From Variovorax sp. 770b2 (GTDB lineage Bacteria > Pseudomonadota > Gammaproteobacteria > Burkholderiales > Burkholderiaceae_C): a stretch of DNA of 64,000 bases. Shown in pieces: positions 1-9,769 of this stretch. Location of the stretch: contig NZ_FOXJ01000001.1 of assembly GCF_900115685.1 (NCBI RefSeq), positions 3,009,796 through 3,073,795 of the forward strand. Direction: 5' to 3'. Below the pieces are notes generated by a model, which saw nothing but the letters and a program-made list of their open reading frames with translations, was not told where the DNA came from and did no database searches. The translations under genes were made by a program, and so were the position numbers. Each line of letters opens with the position of its first letter. Positions within the stretch are counted from its first letter, which is position 1.

Positions 1-448
1 CTTCCTCGGCGGGATGCACCTTCGCCAGCCCCGACATCTGCTCCAGTTGCCGGCCGCGCTCCCGGATCGCCATCGACCGCGCGGCGCTTCCCTGGTCGCT
101 CGCGAGAAACAGAGCCCGCAGTATCTGGTCATGGGCCAGGTAGGTCTTGGCCAGCCATCCCAGGATCTTCCCGCTGGGCGTGAGCAGGCGGAACACCCCG
201 GGTATCCCGGTCTTGTTGTTGGGCCGGACCTGCTCGGCCCGGGAGCGGCGCGTGGGCGGCGGCAGGCTTTTCACGACCGCATCGCGCCAGCGTTGCGCAT
301 GCGCGAGCGCCGGCGCGATGCCGCCGTAGCTGGCCCGGCCGAAACTCTCGCGGTGCCGCACGCCGGCCCTGACGATGGACACCTCGAACCCCCAGGGCCT
401 GATGTAGATGCCGTACATCCCGGCTGGGTTCGGAACCCCTTTGGGCAT
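1..448 (-). CDS. Protein with two AP2-like domains (partial, C-terminus outside window)
   Basis: Reading from an ATG at 448, the frame stays open to the left edge (149 codons visible, C-terminus missing). The protein appears to hold two related AP2-like units. The first covers about residues 8-60 (YGIYIRPWGFEVSIVRAG, then an Ala/His-rich helix with HAQRWRD). The second starts near residue 75 with NNKTGIPGVFR and continues through GWLAKTYLA and a helix around SAARSMAIRERGR. NNKTG-x-x-GV is the hallmark start of bacterial AP2/ERF-like DNA-binding domains. In bacteria such domains occur in homing endonucleases and in stand-alone proteins; I see no nuclease motif in the visible part. A DNA-binding role is inferred. 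The gene is divergent from xthA. Confidence 0.65.
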   Translation of the reverse strand, partial: MPKGVPNPAGMYGIYIRPWGFEVSIVRAGVRHRESFGRASYGGIAPALAHAQRWRDAVVKSLPPPTRRSRAEQVRPNNKTGIPGVFRLLTPSGKILGWLAKTYLAHDQILRALFLASDQGSAARSMAIRERGRQLEQMSGLAKVHPAEE

Positions 449-667
449 ACCTGGAAAGCTCCGCTCCGTGTTTTGGTTACGTATGGTAATAAATAACGGG
501 CGGTGGCCCCGTGTGAATGTTGGGCCGTGATCCGACAAGGCACGGGCAGCGCGGCAACGTACATTTCTGGCTCGGGGCATCGCCCGCGGCCGATGCTCAA
601 GGACGGTTTGACGCCGGTGCGGCGTATCGTTCCGCAAATATCATCGAGATCAACCACTTAGCGATTC

Positions 668-1453
668 ATGAAAATAGCCACCTGGAACGTCAATTCCCTC
701 ACGGCCCGCCTGCAGCATGTGCTCGACTGGCTGATCGCCAATCCGGTCGACGTGCTCTGCCTGCAGGAGCTCAAGATGACCGACGACAAGTTCCCGCTGG
801 AGGTGCTCAAGTCGGCCGGCTACGAGGCTGCGGTGTTCGGACAGAAGACCTACAACGGCGTCGCGATCCTGAGCCTTGCGCCGGTGGGCGACGTGGTGAA
901 GAACATCGGCGGCTTCACGGACGAGCAGTCGCGCGTGATCGCCGCCACCATCCAGACGCCCTCGGGCCCGCTGCGCGTGGTCAACGGCTACTTCGTGAAC
1001 GGACAGGCGCCGGGCACCGACAAGTTCGAATACAAGATGAAATGGCTGGACGCCTTGCGCGAATGGCTGCGGCAGGAACTGGTGGCGCATCCGGACCTGG
1101 TGCTGCTGGGCGACTTCAACATCGTGCTGGAAGACCGCGACAGCTTCGACCCGGTGGGCCTGAAGGAAACGATCCACCACACGACCGAGGAGCGCAACCA
1201 CTTCAAGGCGCTGCTCAGCCTGGGGCTGACCGACAGCTTTCGCATGTTCGAGCAGCCCGAGAAGAGTTATTCGTGGTGGGACTACCGCATGCTCGGCTAC
1301 CAGAAGAACCGGGGCCTGCGCATCGACCACGTGCTCGTGAGCGCGCCGCTGGTGCCGCACGTGAAGGGCTGCATCATCGACCGCGTGCCGCGCAAATGGG
1401 AGAAGCCGAGCGACCATGCCCCCGTGGTGCTCGACCTGGACCTGGGCGCCTGA
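668..1453 (+). CDS. xthA: Exodeoxyribonuclease III
   Basis: This 261-residue protein has the full layout of the exonuclease III / AP endonuclease family. It opens with MKIATWNVNSLTAR, has the metal-binding Glu at residue 34 in CLQELK, the GDFNI motif in the middle and SDHAPV near the C-terminus with the catalytic His. The family degrades DNA 3' to 5' and cuts at abasic sites during base excision repair in the cytoplasm. The length is normal for the family. The ATG at 668 gives the canonical N-terminus; no strong ribosome binding site is visible before it. A lipoprotein gene follows 5 bases later on the same strand. Confidence 0.95.
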   Translation: MKIATWNVNSLTARLQHVLDWLIANPVDVLCLQELKMTDDKFPLEVLKSAGYEAAVFGQKTYNGVAILSLAPVGDVVKNIGGFTDEQSRVIAATIQTPSGPLRVVNGYFVNGQAPGTDKFEYKMKWLDALREWLRQELVAHPDLVLLGDFNIVLEDRDSFDPVGLKETIHHTTEERNHFKALLSLGLTDSFRMFEQPEKSYSWWDYRMLGYQKNRGLRIDHVLVSAPLVPHVKGCIIDRVPRKWEKPSDHAPVVLDLDLGA

Positions 1454-1458
1454 CCGTC

Positions 1459-2004
1459 ATGAGCGGCACGTCCTCCTTGTCCGATCGCACCTTGCCCCGG
1501 GCCGGCCGAGTCCTCGCGGTCGTCGCCATCTCGCTGGCGCTGGGCGCCTGCTCGATCCTCAAGCCCGCCGAGAAGACCGAAGACGGCAAGAGCGCCACCT
1601 CGCCCACGGACGAAGCGGCGCCCGCCCGCAGCGACGTGCCGACGGTGCGCCTGATCACCGCGCAGACGCCCGCCGTGCGCGCCTACCGCAAGACCGGCGC
1701 GCGCCACATCTACAAGGCGTACGCGAACCGGATCTACAAGGGGAAGATTCCGCCGCTGGTCTATGCCGTGGTGGTGGTCGAGACCGACATCGACGCGGAC
1801 GGCAAGGTGAACAACGTGACCTTCAGCCGCGTGCCGAGCCATGCGCCGGAAGTGCCGCCGATGATTGCCGAGCTCATCAAGGCGACATCGCCGCTGCCTT
1901 CGCCGGGCAAGCTGGGCGGCCACACGTATGTCGATACCTGGCTCTGGGACAAGAGCGGGAAGTTCCAGCTCGATTCGCTGACGCTGGGCCAGAGAAGCCG
2001 ATAG
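1459..2004 (+). CDS. Lipoprotein with TonB C-terminal-like region
   Basis: This 181-residue protein has an N-terminal hydrophobic segment ending in a lipobox (L-G-A-C, Cys at residue 31), so it is probably lipid-anchored after signal peptidase II cleavage. The stretch from about residue 85 (Y-A-V-V-V-V-E-T-D-I-D-A-D-G-K-V-N-N-V) resembles the beta-strands of the TonB C-terminal domain, in which a partner protein is contacted. No proline-rich TonB spacer is present, so it is not a classical TonB. The ATG at 1459 lies 5 bases after the xthA stop, and co-transcription with xthA is likely. The gene converges with ntrC. Its function is unknown. Confidence 0.75.
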   Translation: MSGTSSLSDRTLPRAGRVLAVVAISLALGACSILKPAEKTEDGKSATSPTDEAAPARSDVPTVRLITAQTPAVRAYRKTGARHIYKAYANRIYKGKIPPLVYAVVVVETDIDADGKVNNVTFSRVPSHAPEVPPMIAELIKATSPLPSPGKLGGHTYVDTWLWDKSGKFQLDSLTLGQRSR

Positions 2005-2035
2005 TCCCGAGGCGCGGCGGCCCCGGGGCCGGCGT

Positions 2036-3559
<1,524 letters not shown>

Positions 3560-3583
3560 GCATCTCCTTGTTGCCGTGCTGCG

Positions 3584-4663
3584 CTAGGGCAGCGGTATCA
3601 GTATCTTGAAATCGGTTCGGCCCGGGACGCTGTCGCACTCGATCACGCCGTGATGCTGTTGCACAAAAGTTTGCGCAAGGGTCAGCCCGAGGCCCGTTCC
3701 GCCTTCCCTGCCCGATACGAGCGGGTAGAAGATGCGGTCCTTGATCGTGTCCGGCACACCCGGTCCATTGTCGATTACATGCAATTCCAATGCCAATCGA
3801 TACCACTGCTTGTTGAATATCACCTGGCGGGCGATGCGGGTCTTGAAAGTGATCTGCGCATCGCCCGCGGCACGGCGCTCCGTCAGGGCCTGCGCGGCGT
3901 TGTGCACGATGTTGAGGGTGGCCTGGATGAGCTGCTCGCGATCGCCGCGGAACTCGGGGATCGACACGTCGAAGTCGCGCTCGATGTGCAGGTCGCGCGG
4001 AAACTCCGCAAGGATCACCGAGCGCACGCGCTCGCAGACCTCATGGATGTTGACGTCGCCCACCACGTGCGGGCGGCGGTGGGGTGCCAGGAGGCGGTCG
4101 ACCAGCGTCTGCAGCCGGTCGGCCTCGTGGATGATGACCTGCGTGTATTCGATGAGGTCGCGCGACTCCACCTCCATCTGCAGCAGCTGCGCCGCGCCGC
4201 GGATGCCGCCGAGCGGGTTCTTGATCTCGTGCGCGAGGTTGCGAATGAGCTCCTTGTTCGCCTGCGCCTGGTCGATGAGCCGCTCTTCGCGGTCCTGCCG
4301 CACCTGGTGCTCCAGCGGCGACATCTCGATGATGAGCTCGCCCGTCTTGTCGCCGTGCGCGAGCGTGACCTGCACCGGCATCAGCTCGTGGTTGACGCGC
4401 CGCAAGAAGGCTTCGTAGCGCAGCGTGGCGAAGTCGTTGCTGCTGGCGCCGTCGATGGCGGTGCGCAGCACCTGCGGCTCGTGAAAACAGGCGCCGAACT
4501 GCGAGCCTTCGAGCGTGCGGCGCGAGGTGCCGAGGGCGTCTTCGAGGCCCGCGTTGGCGAACAGCACGGAGCCGTCGCTGTTGACCACCGCGATCAGCGT
4601 GGACAGCAGGTCGAAGGTCTGAAAGCGCGTGTTGGCGCCGACCGCCTTCTTCCCGAATGCCAT
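3584..4663 (-). CDS. ntrB: Nitrogen regulation sensor histidine kinase NR(II)
   Basis: This 359-residue soluble kinase has a PAS-like N-terminal domain (about 15-120), a dimerisation and phospho-acceptor helix with His145 in NLAHEIKNPLGG, and an ATP-binding domain with N box NIVHNAAQAL, G1 box DNGPGVP and G2 box GGTGLGL. No membrane segment is present, as expected for NtrB, which senses nitrogen state through PII proteins rather than a membrane signal. It phosphorylates and dephosphorylates NtrC. The gene lies between the small secreted-protein gene and ntrC, with short gaps on both sides. Confidence 0.95.
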   Translation of the reverse strand: MAFGKKAVGANTRFQTFDLLSTLIAVVNSDGSVLFANAGLEDALGTSRRTLEGSQFGACFHEPQVLRTAIDGASSNDFATLRYEAFLRRVNHELMPVQVTLAHGDKTGELIIEMSPLEHQVRQDREERLIDQAQANKELIRNLAHEIKNPLGGIRGAAQLLQMEVESRDLIEYTQVIIHEADRLQTLVDRLLAPHRRPHVVGDVNIHEVCERVRSVILAEFPRDLHIERDFDVSIPEFRGDREQLIQATLNIVHNAAQALTERRAAGDAQITFKTRIARQVIFNKQWYRLALELHVIDNGPGVPDTIKDRIFYPLVSGREGGTGLGLTLAQTFVQQHHGVIECDSVPGRTDFKILIPLP

Positions 4664-4677
4664 GCGTTATTTACTGG

Positions 4678-5187
4678 TTACTGGGGCTTGTTGGTGGGCA
4701 GCCGGCCGATTTCGCGGCGAATGCCTGCGATGTCGCTCTCGTTGCGCGCCAGCTCGGCCTTCATTTCGGCCACGCGATCCAGGTACTTCTGGTAGTTGCG
4801 GCCTTCGCTGCCCTGCTTCTCGGGCTCGCCGTTGTTGAAGTCCTTCTGCAGCTCGGCCTGGCGGGTCTCGGCCTTCTTGAGCTCGGACTCGAGCACCGAA
4901 CGGGCCTCGCCGTCACGGGCGCGCTGGTCGACGCCTTCGACGCGCGGGCTGCCGGCCGGCGCGCGTGCGGCGGAAGAGCCCGAGCCGCCCGACGACTTCG
5001 TCGTCGTGCCGCCGCCGCCCTGGACGACGGTGACGTTGCCGCCCTCCATGACCTTGCAGCCCTTTTGCTGGGCGATGGTGGCGTTGTTGGTGTATTCATT
5101 GCCGCAGCGCCACACGCGCTCCTGCGAGGACGCCGGCAGGGCGGCCAACAATGAACCGGCCAGGAAAATGAGAGAAGCAGTCTTCAT
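4678..5187 (-). CDS. Secreted protein of unknown function in the glnA-ntrBC block
   Basis: From the ATG at 5187 the product is 169 residues and begins with a clear Sec signal peptide (MKTASLIFLAGSLLAALPASS). An ATG further upstream at 5229 would hide that signal behind 14 extra residues, so the later start is preferred. The mature N-terminus (VWRCGNEYTNN) resembles DUF4124-type periplasmic proteins. A Gly/Ser/Thr-rich linker follows, then a long charged helix (about residues 95-165) that is probably a coiled coil. The position between glnA and ntrB recalls similar small genes in other betaproteobacteria. Its role is unknown. Confidence 0.75.
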   Translation of the reverse strand: MKTASLIFLAGSLLAALPASSQERVWRCGNEYTNNATIAQQKGCKVMEGGNVTVVQGGGGTTTKSSGGSGSSAARAPAGSPRVEGVDQRARDGEARSVLESELKKAETRQAELQKDFNNGEPEKQGSEGRNYQKYLDRVAEMKAELARNESDIAGIRREIGRLPTNKPQ

Positions 5188-5264
5188 GTGAATCGGTGGG
5201 TGGCGCAACAAAGGCGCATTTTCATGCAATTCGAGGCCACCGGTGACAAGATGTTCCGCGCCAA

Positions 5265-5292
5265 GGAAAAAGGACGGCCGGAGCCGTCCTTT
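5265..5292 (-). terminator. Rho-independent terminator after glnA
   Basis: A 10-bp perfect stem (AAAGGACGGC paired with GCCGTCCTTT) with a 4-base loop lies 28 bases after the glnA stop. On the minus strand it ends in a run of five T. It should reduce read-through from the strong glnA promoter into the ntrBC genes. Confidence 0.85.
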
Positions 5293-5319
5293 CGTCTTAC
5301 TTCCCCGTGAGGGGCCGCT

Positions 5320-6735
5320 TTACAGCGAGTAGTACATGTCAAACTCGACCGGATGGGTCGCCATGCGGAAGCGCGTGACTTCCTGCATCTTCAGCTCGAT
5401 GTACGCGTCGATGTACGAATCGGTGAACACGCCACCCTTGGTGAGGAACGCACGGTCCTTGTCCAGGTATTCCAGCGCCTGGTCCAGGCTGTGGCACACG
5501 GTCGGGATCAGCGCGTCTTCTTCCGGCGGCAGGTGGTACAGGTCCTTGCTGGCGGCTTCGCCCGGGTGGATCTTGTTTTCCACGCCGTCCAGGCCGGCCA
5601 TCAAGAGCGCTGCGAAACCAAGGTACGGGTTCATCAGCGGATCGGGGAAGCGCGCTTCGACGCGGCGGCCCTTGGGGTTGGCCACGAACGGGATGCGGAT
5701 CGAGGCCGAGCGATTCTTGGCCGAGTAGGCCAGCTTCACCGGGGCTTCGAAGCCGGGCACCAGGCGCTTGTAGCTGTTGGTGCCGGGGTTCGTGATGGCG
5801 TTCAGGGCGCGGGCGTGCTTGATGATGCCGCCGATGTAGTGCAGCGCGAAATCCGAAAGACCTGCGTAGCCGTCACCTGCGAACAGGTTCTTGCCGTCCT
5901 TCCAGACCGACTGGTGCACGTGCATGCCCGAGCCGTTGTCCCCGACGATGGGCTTGGGCATGAAGGTGGCGGTCTTGCCGTAGGCGTGGGCCACATTGTG
6001 GATCACGTACTTCTGCAGCTGGACCCAGTCGGCGCGCTGCACGAGCGTGCTGAACTTGGTGCCCAGTTCCATCTGGCCGGCGTTGGCCACTTCATGGTGA
6101 TGCACTTCGACCGGAATGCCGAGGGCTTCGAGCACCAGGCACATTTCCGAGCGCATGTCCTGGAAGCTGTCGACCGGGGGAACCGGGAAATAGCCGCCCT
6201 TGACTGCGGGACGGTGGCCGGTGTTGCCGTGCTCGTATTCCTTGTCGGTGTTCCACGAGGCTTCTTCGGAATCGATCTTCACGAAGCAGCCCGACATGTC
6301 GTTCTTCCAGCGAACGCCGTCGAACACGAAGAATTCGGGTTCCGGACCGAAGAAGGCGGTGTCGCCCAGGCCCGAAGCCTTCATGTACGCCTCGGCGCGC
6401 TTGGCGAGCGAACGCGGATCGCGCTCGTAGGCCTTGCCGTCTGCCGGGTCGATCACGTCGCAGGTCAGGATCAGCGTCGTTTCTTCGAAGAAGGGGTCGA
6501 TGTTGGCGGTGTTGGGGTCGGGCATGAGCTGCATGTCCGAAGCTTCGATCCCCTTCCAGCCAGCGATGGACGAGCCGTCGAACGCGTGGCCCGAGGTGAA
6601 TTTGTCTTCATCGAAAGCCGAGACCGGCACGGTGACGTGCTGCTCTTTGCCACGGGTGTCGGTGAAGCGGAAGTCGATGAACTTGACCTCGTTTTCCTTG
6701 ACGAGCTTGAGTACATCGGCGACGGTCTTTGCCAT
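5320..6735 (-). CDS. glnA: Glutamine synthetase, type I
   Basis: This 471-residue enzyme condenses ammonia and glutamate to glutamine using ATP. Family signatures are complete: FDGSSIAGW near residue 52, the metal and ATP region [28 protein letters not shown], the flap region [17 protein letters not shown] and RIP near the ATP site. The sequence [10 protein letters not shown] keeps a Tyr near residue 400 at the adenylylation site, so control by the GlnE-type modification cycle is expected. The ATG at 6735 follows a strong ribosome binding site (AGGAG). A sigma-54 promoter and NtrC-type sites lie upstream and a strong terminator lies downstream. Confidence 0.98.
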   Translation of the reverse strand: MAKTVADVLKLVKENEVKFIDFRFTDTRGKEQHVTVPVSAFDEDKFTSGHAFDGSSIAGWKGIEASDMQLMPDPNTANIDPFFEETTLILTCDVIDPADGKAYERDPRSLAKRAEAYMKASGLGDTAFFGPEPEFFVFDGVRWKNDMSGCFVKIDSEEASWNTDKEYEHGNTGHRPAVKGGYFPVPPVDSFQDMRSEMCLVLEALGIPVEVHHHEVANAGQMELGTKFSTLVQRADWVQLQKYVIHNVAHAYGKTATFMPKPIVGDNGSGMHVHQSVWKDGKNLFAGDGYAGLSDFALHYIGGIIKHARALNAITNPGTNSYKRLVPGFEAPVKLAYSAKNRSASIRIPFVANPKGRRVEARFPDPLMNPYLGFAALLMAGLDGVENKIHPGEAASKDLYHLPPEEDALIPTVCHSLDQALEYLDKDRAFLTKGGVFTDSYIDAYIELKMQEVTRFRMATHPVEFDMYYSL

Positions 6736-6782
6736 CAGTTTCTCCTGAGTTGGATGGTGGTTTGGGATACGGGAACGAAGGA

Positions 6783-6798
6783 TGCAGTTTCTGTGCCA
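6783..6798 (-). promoter_or_regulatory. Sigma-54 promoter (-24/-12) of glnA
   Basis: On the minus strand the sequence TGGCACAGAAACTGCA matches the sigma-54 consensus TGGCAC-N5-TTGCA with one changed base. The diagnostic GG and GC pairs have the required 10-base spacing. Transcription would start about 35 bases before the glnA ATG, which is a normal leader length. Confidence 0.85.
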
Positions 6799-6857
6799 TT
6801 GTCACCTCATGGATTGAGGCTTTCTCGGCAGATGCACCGCTTAAATACAAACGGGAA

Positions 6858-6893
6858 TTCACCAAATTGGTGCAATGACTTTTAGCGCACCAA
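6858..6893 (-). promoter_or_regulatory. NtrC-type enhancer sites upstream of glnA
   Basis: On the minus strand TGCACCAATTTGGTGAA (6858-6874) fits the NtrC palindrome TGCAC-N7-GTGCA except at one end. A second half-site, TTGGTGC at 6887-6893, forms an inverted repeat with the first site across 13 bases. The sites lie about 60-95 bases upstream of the -24 element, a normal enhancer distance, and reach into the 3' end of the neighbouring gene. Confidence 0.75.
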
Positions 6894-7682
6894 TTCTGGG
6901 CCAAGCTTGGCATCGAAAGTGTGCAACCCTTCGATCAGCTGGGTATACGCCGCATCGAGCCGGCCCGGGTCGCCTTTGACGCCCAATTCGATGTGCCGAC
7001 CGTATGTGGGGTGATCGACGCTGGGCAGGCTGAACACCTTGATGCCCGCGTGCGCCTCCTCGATGGCCTGCATCAAGGGCGTGAGGGTGGCCTCCATCGC
7101 ACCGAAAACGATCACCGACTTCTCGGCGATCGCGTTGCGGGCGAAAAGATCGGCGTAGCGGCTGTCGAGCACCGATTCGATCATCGGCCAGGCCATGACC
7201 GGGAAACCCGGCACGAAATGCACGTGCTCGACGCTGAAACCCGGGATCTTGTTGTACGGGTTGCGGATGATCGATGCGCCCTCGGGGAACACGCCCATGT
7301 TCAGCCGGTGGATGTTGTCGGGCCGGTCGGGCTCGTAGGGCACGCCCTGCTCCTTGGCCGTGTCCTGCATGCGCTCGCGGATCAGCACCTCGGCCTCCGG
7401 GTGCAGCGCGAGCGGCACGCGCAGGGCCTTGGCGGCGCACTGGCGGGTGTGATCGTCGGGCGTGGCGCCGATGCCGCCGGTCGAGAACACGATGTCGCCC
7501 GAAGCGAAGGCGCGCATGAGCGCCGCGGTGATGCGCGTGGGTTCGTCGCCCACGTATTCCGCCCAGACCAGTTGCAAACCGCGCGCGGCGAGCAGTTCGA
7601 TGACCTTGGGCATGTGCTTGTCGGCGCGCTTGCCGGAGAGGATCTCGTCGCCGACGACGATGAGACCGAATGCGCGTGTCAT
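6882..7682 (-). CDS. Molybdopterin-binding domain protein (CinA N-terminal type)
   Basis: This 266-residue protein corresponds to the N-terminal half of CinA (MoeA/MogA-like fold). The start IVVGDEILSGKRADKH is the classical GDE-LxG motif, and FSTGGIGATPDDHT is the TGG-G-PT-DD motif near residue 75. The nicotinamide-mononucleotide deamidase half of full CinA is absent, as in many stand-alone proteins of this family. The ATG at 7682 overlaps the TGA of the upstream EI24 gene (ATGA), so translation is probably coupled. Its 3' end carries part of the glnA control region. Confidence 0.85.
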   Translation of the reverse strand: MTRAFGLIVVGDEILSGKRADKHMPKVIELLAARGLQLVWAEYVGDEPTRITAALMRAFASGDIVFSTGGIGATPDDHTRQCAAKALRVPLALHPEAEVLIRERMQDTAKEQGVPYEPDRPDNIHRLNMGVFPEGASIIRNPYNKIPGFSVEHVHFVPGFPVMAWPMIESVLDSRYADLFARNAIAEKSVIVFGAMEATLTPLMQAIEEAHAGIKVFSLPSVDHPTYGRHIELGVKGDPGRLDAAYTQLIEGLHTFDAKLGPELVR

Positions 7683-8566
7683 GGTGAACCCCATTGAGAA
7701 AGAGCGGCCTGGTTGGCCTCGGCCGCCTCGAGGGCGGGCGTGCCGCCTTCGGCCGAAGCCAGCGCCGCGGCGCGCTGCGTGCGCAGCTGGGCCAGGGCAT
7801 CGAGGCAGTAGTGTGCGAACCAGAGTGCCGAGAAGGCGAAGACCAGTGTGTAGATCCAGATGGCGATCGGCACCAGCACGAAGAAGGCGGCGGCGAACAG
7901 CAGGCCCGACGCCCAGACGATGCTCGGCGCGGCGCCCAGGTAGCCGCAGAGCACGCCGATGCACAGGAGCGGCAGCCGGTGCGCGCGCAACAGCGTGGCG
8001 CGCTCCTCGGGGCTCGCGTGCTCGGCCAGCGCATCGAAGCTCATGACCCGGTAGGTGAGCCAGCCCCAGATGAGCGGCGGAAGAATCAGCACCAGCGGCG
8101 GAATGAGCCAGAGCGGCATGGAGACCACCAGCGCCACCAGCGCGAGAAGGGTCACGCCCAGCGAACGGGCCACGCTGCCGAGGAAGGAGGCGCCCTTCTT
8201 CTGCTCCAGCGAGGGAAAGCGGCGTTCGCCCACCAGCTTGGTGAGGGCCGGCGACATCAGCCCCGCCACGATCAGCAGCGACACCACCACGATCAGCGGC
8301 GTGGCGGCGAACACCACCACCATCGAGGCCAGCACGGAGGTGACGTCGCTGGAGAAAAGCCGTCCGATCCAGGCCCAGAAGCTGGAGAGCAGGGGCCAGG
8401 CGTCGAGTGCGCCGCGCGTCCAGGTCACGGCCGAATCCCAGTAGAAGTAACCGAGGCCGGCCGCCAGCACCACCATCAGGCCCAGCGGCAGCAGCGACAG
8501 CACGATCACGCGCGGCAGCATGCAGTAGGCGACCGCGCGCCAGAAGGAGTCGAGGAGCAGGCGCAT
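7679..8566 (-). CDS. EI24 domain membrane protein (CysZ-like)
   Basis: This 295-residue protein has about six hydrophobic segments, beginning with VIVLSLLPLGLMVVLAAGLGYF and including a long paired segment around residues 135-170 (LLALVALVVSMPLWLIPPLVLILPPLIWGW). The pattern and the sequence LTYRVMSFDALAEHASPEER fit the EI24/CysZ-like family. E. coli CysZ is a sulfate channel; many betaproteobacterial relatives have no tested role, so substrate assignment is not made here. The ATG at 8566 is the first start giving the expected N-terminus. It overlaps the following molybdopterin-binding gene by 4 bases. Confidence 0.85.
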   Translation of the reverse strand: MRLLLDSFWRAVAYCMLPRVIVLSLLPLGLMVVLAAGLGYFYWDSAVTWTRGALDAWPLLSSFWAWIGRLFSSDVTSVLASMVVVFAATPLIVVVSLLIVAGLMSPALTKLVGERRFPSLEQKKGASFLGSVARSLGVTLLALVALVVSMPLWLIPPLVLILPPLIWGWLTYRVMSFDALAEHASPEERATLLRAHRLPLLCIGVLCGYLGAAPSIVWASGLLFAAAFFVLVPIAIWIYTLVFAFSALWFAHYCLDALAQLRTQRAAALASAEGGTPALEAAEANQAALSQWGSP

Positions 8567-8619
8567 GAGGCAGTGAGGATAACGCCTCGGATCGGCCCCC
8601 TGGCGATTCCGTCGGCGAT

Positions 8620-9594
8620 TCAGCCGCGGCCGACCATGCGCTTGAGGCCCAGCCACTGCTGCGCCCAGAAGCCCCGGCCGTACTCGCGCACGCGGCCGCC
8701 CTCGTCGGGCTCGACCTGGTCGCGGATGCCGGTCGGGTCGTAACGGTCCTGGAAGTTCGCGGTGCGAAACAGCATGTCCCACCAGGGCAGCAGCACGCCG
8801 AAGTTGTGGCCGCCCAGCGTGCTTTTGCCGTGCGATTCGTGGCCGAGGCCGATGCTGTGGTGCAGCCGGTGGAAGCGCGGGCTGATCCACAGCCGCTCGC
8901 CGATGGCGCCGAAACCCAGCTTCAGGTTCGCGTGCTGCAGGCTCTCGCTCAATTGCGTGAAGGCGACGAACGCGATGAACTGCCCCGGCGCCACACCGAT
9001 CAGCTGCGCCACGATGACGATGAGCGTGTCGTGGATCACGTCGTCGAGCAGATGGTTGCGGTCGTCGCTCCACATGGTCATCTGGCGCTGCGAGTGGTGC
9101 AGCGAATGCAGGCCCCACCACCAGTTGAACCGGTGCTGGCCGCGGTGGATCCAGTAGCCGACGAAGTCGAGCACCACCAGGTAGATGGCAAAGGCCACCA
9201 CCGGCACGTCGGTCACGCCGGGCCAGACCTCATCGAGGTGGAAGGTGCCCCACCCCGCCGTGCGCAGGCTCCCCAGCGCGTCGTCGAAGAAGGGCTGCAG
9301 CGTGAAGAAGAGCGCCAGGCGAAAGAGGCCAAGCCGGTGGATCAGCGTGTAGAGCACGTCGATGCGGATCGCGTGGCGGTCCACCACCGGCTCCACCGCG
9401 CGCCAGCGCTGCAGCGGCCCGATCACCGAGAGAAGCACGACGATCTGGATGAAGCCGACCAGCAGCCAGCCGGTGGCGTCGAAGGCGTCTTCGGTCCAGC
9501 CGCCCAGGCCGACGGCGTACACCAGCGGCTGCACGGCGGTCTCGAAGAACCAGCCCTGCAGCGCGGAGAAAACGTCAGTCAGCCAATCGATCAC
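8620..9594 (-). CDS. Sterol desaturase / fatty acid hydroxylase family protein
   Basis: This 324-residue integral membrane protein carries the di-iron histidine clusters of the fatty acid hydroxylase superfamily: HRGQH, HSLHH and HRLHH, with an additional His in the RNHLLDD region. Hydrophobic stretches precede and surround these motifs. The family inserts oxygen into or desaturates lipids at the cytoplasmic membrane; the bacterial substrate cannot be told from the sequence. The start at 9594 is the first ATG. The gene lies downstream of a large palindrome and upstream of the EI24 gene on the same strand. Confidence 0.9.
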   Translation of the reverse strand: MIDWLTDVFSALQGWFFETAVQPLVYAVGLGGWTEDAFDATGWLLVGFIQIVVLLSVIGPLQRWRAVEPVVDRHAIRIDVLYTLIHRLGLFRLALFFTLQPFFDDALGSLRTAGWGTFHLDEVWPGVTDVPVVAFAIYLVVLDFVGYWIHRGQHRFNWWWGLHSLHHSQRQMTMWSDDRNHLLDDVIHDTLIVIVAQLIGVAPGQFIAFVAFTQLSESLQHANLKLGFGAIGERLWISPRFHRLHHSIGLGHESHGKSTLGGHNFGVLLPWWDMLFRTANFQDRYDPTGIRDQVEPDEGGRVREYGRGFWAQQWLGLKRMVGRG

Positions 9595-9602
9595 GGCACG
9601 GA

Positions 9603-9769
9603 CTCAGAAGGTGTGAATGAATTCGACGTGCCCGAGCAGCTCGCTCAGGCGTGCCCGATCAAGGCGCAAAGCGCAGCCATAGCTCGGGCTATGGCGAGCA
9701 TTTGCAACGCCGAGCGGGTGTGTCTGAGCGGGCTGCTCGGGCATGGCGGATTCGTTCACACCTTCTCAG
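9603..9769. repeat. Large imperfect palindrome, about 165 bp
   Basis: The two arms are reverse complements with a few mismatches and one small indel. The left arm reads AGAAGGTGTGAATGAATTCG and the right arm, reversed, AGAAGGTGTGAACGAATCCG; both continue through TGCCCGAGCAG-CGCTCAG. The centre is CCATAGC-TCGG-GCTATGG (9677-9694). It fills the gap between the deacetylase and desaturase genes, and its right end contains the stop codon of the deacetylase gene. It could fold into a long hairpin in RNA. Its size and symmetry suggest a dispersed MITE-like or extragenic element, but only one copy lies in this window. Confidence 0.8.
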
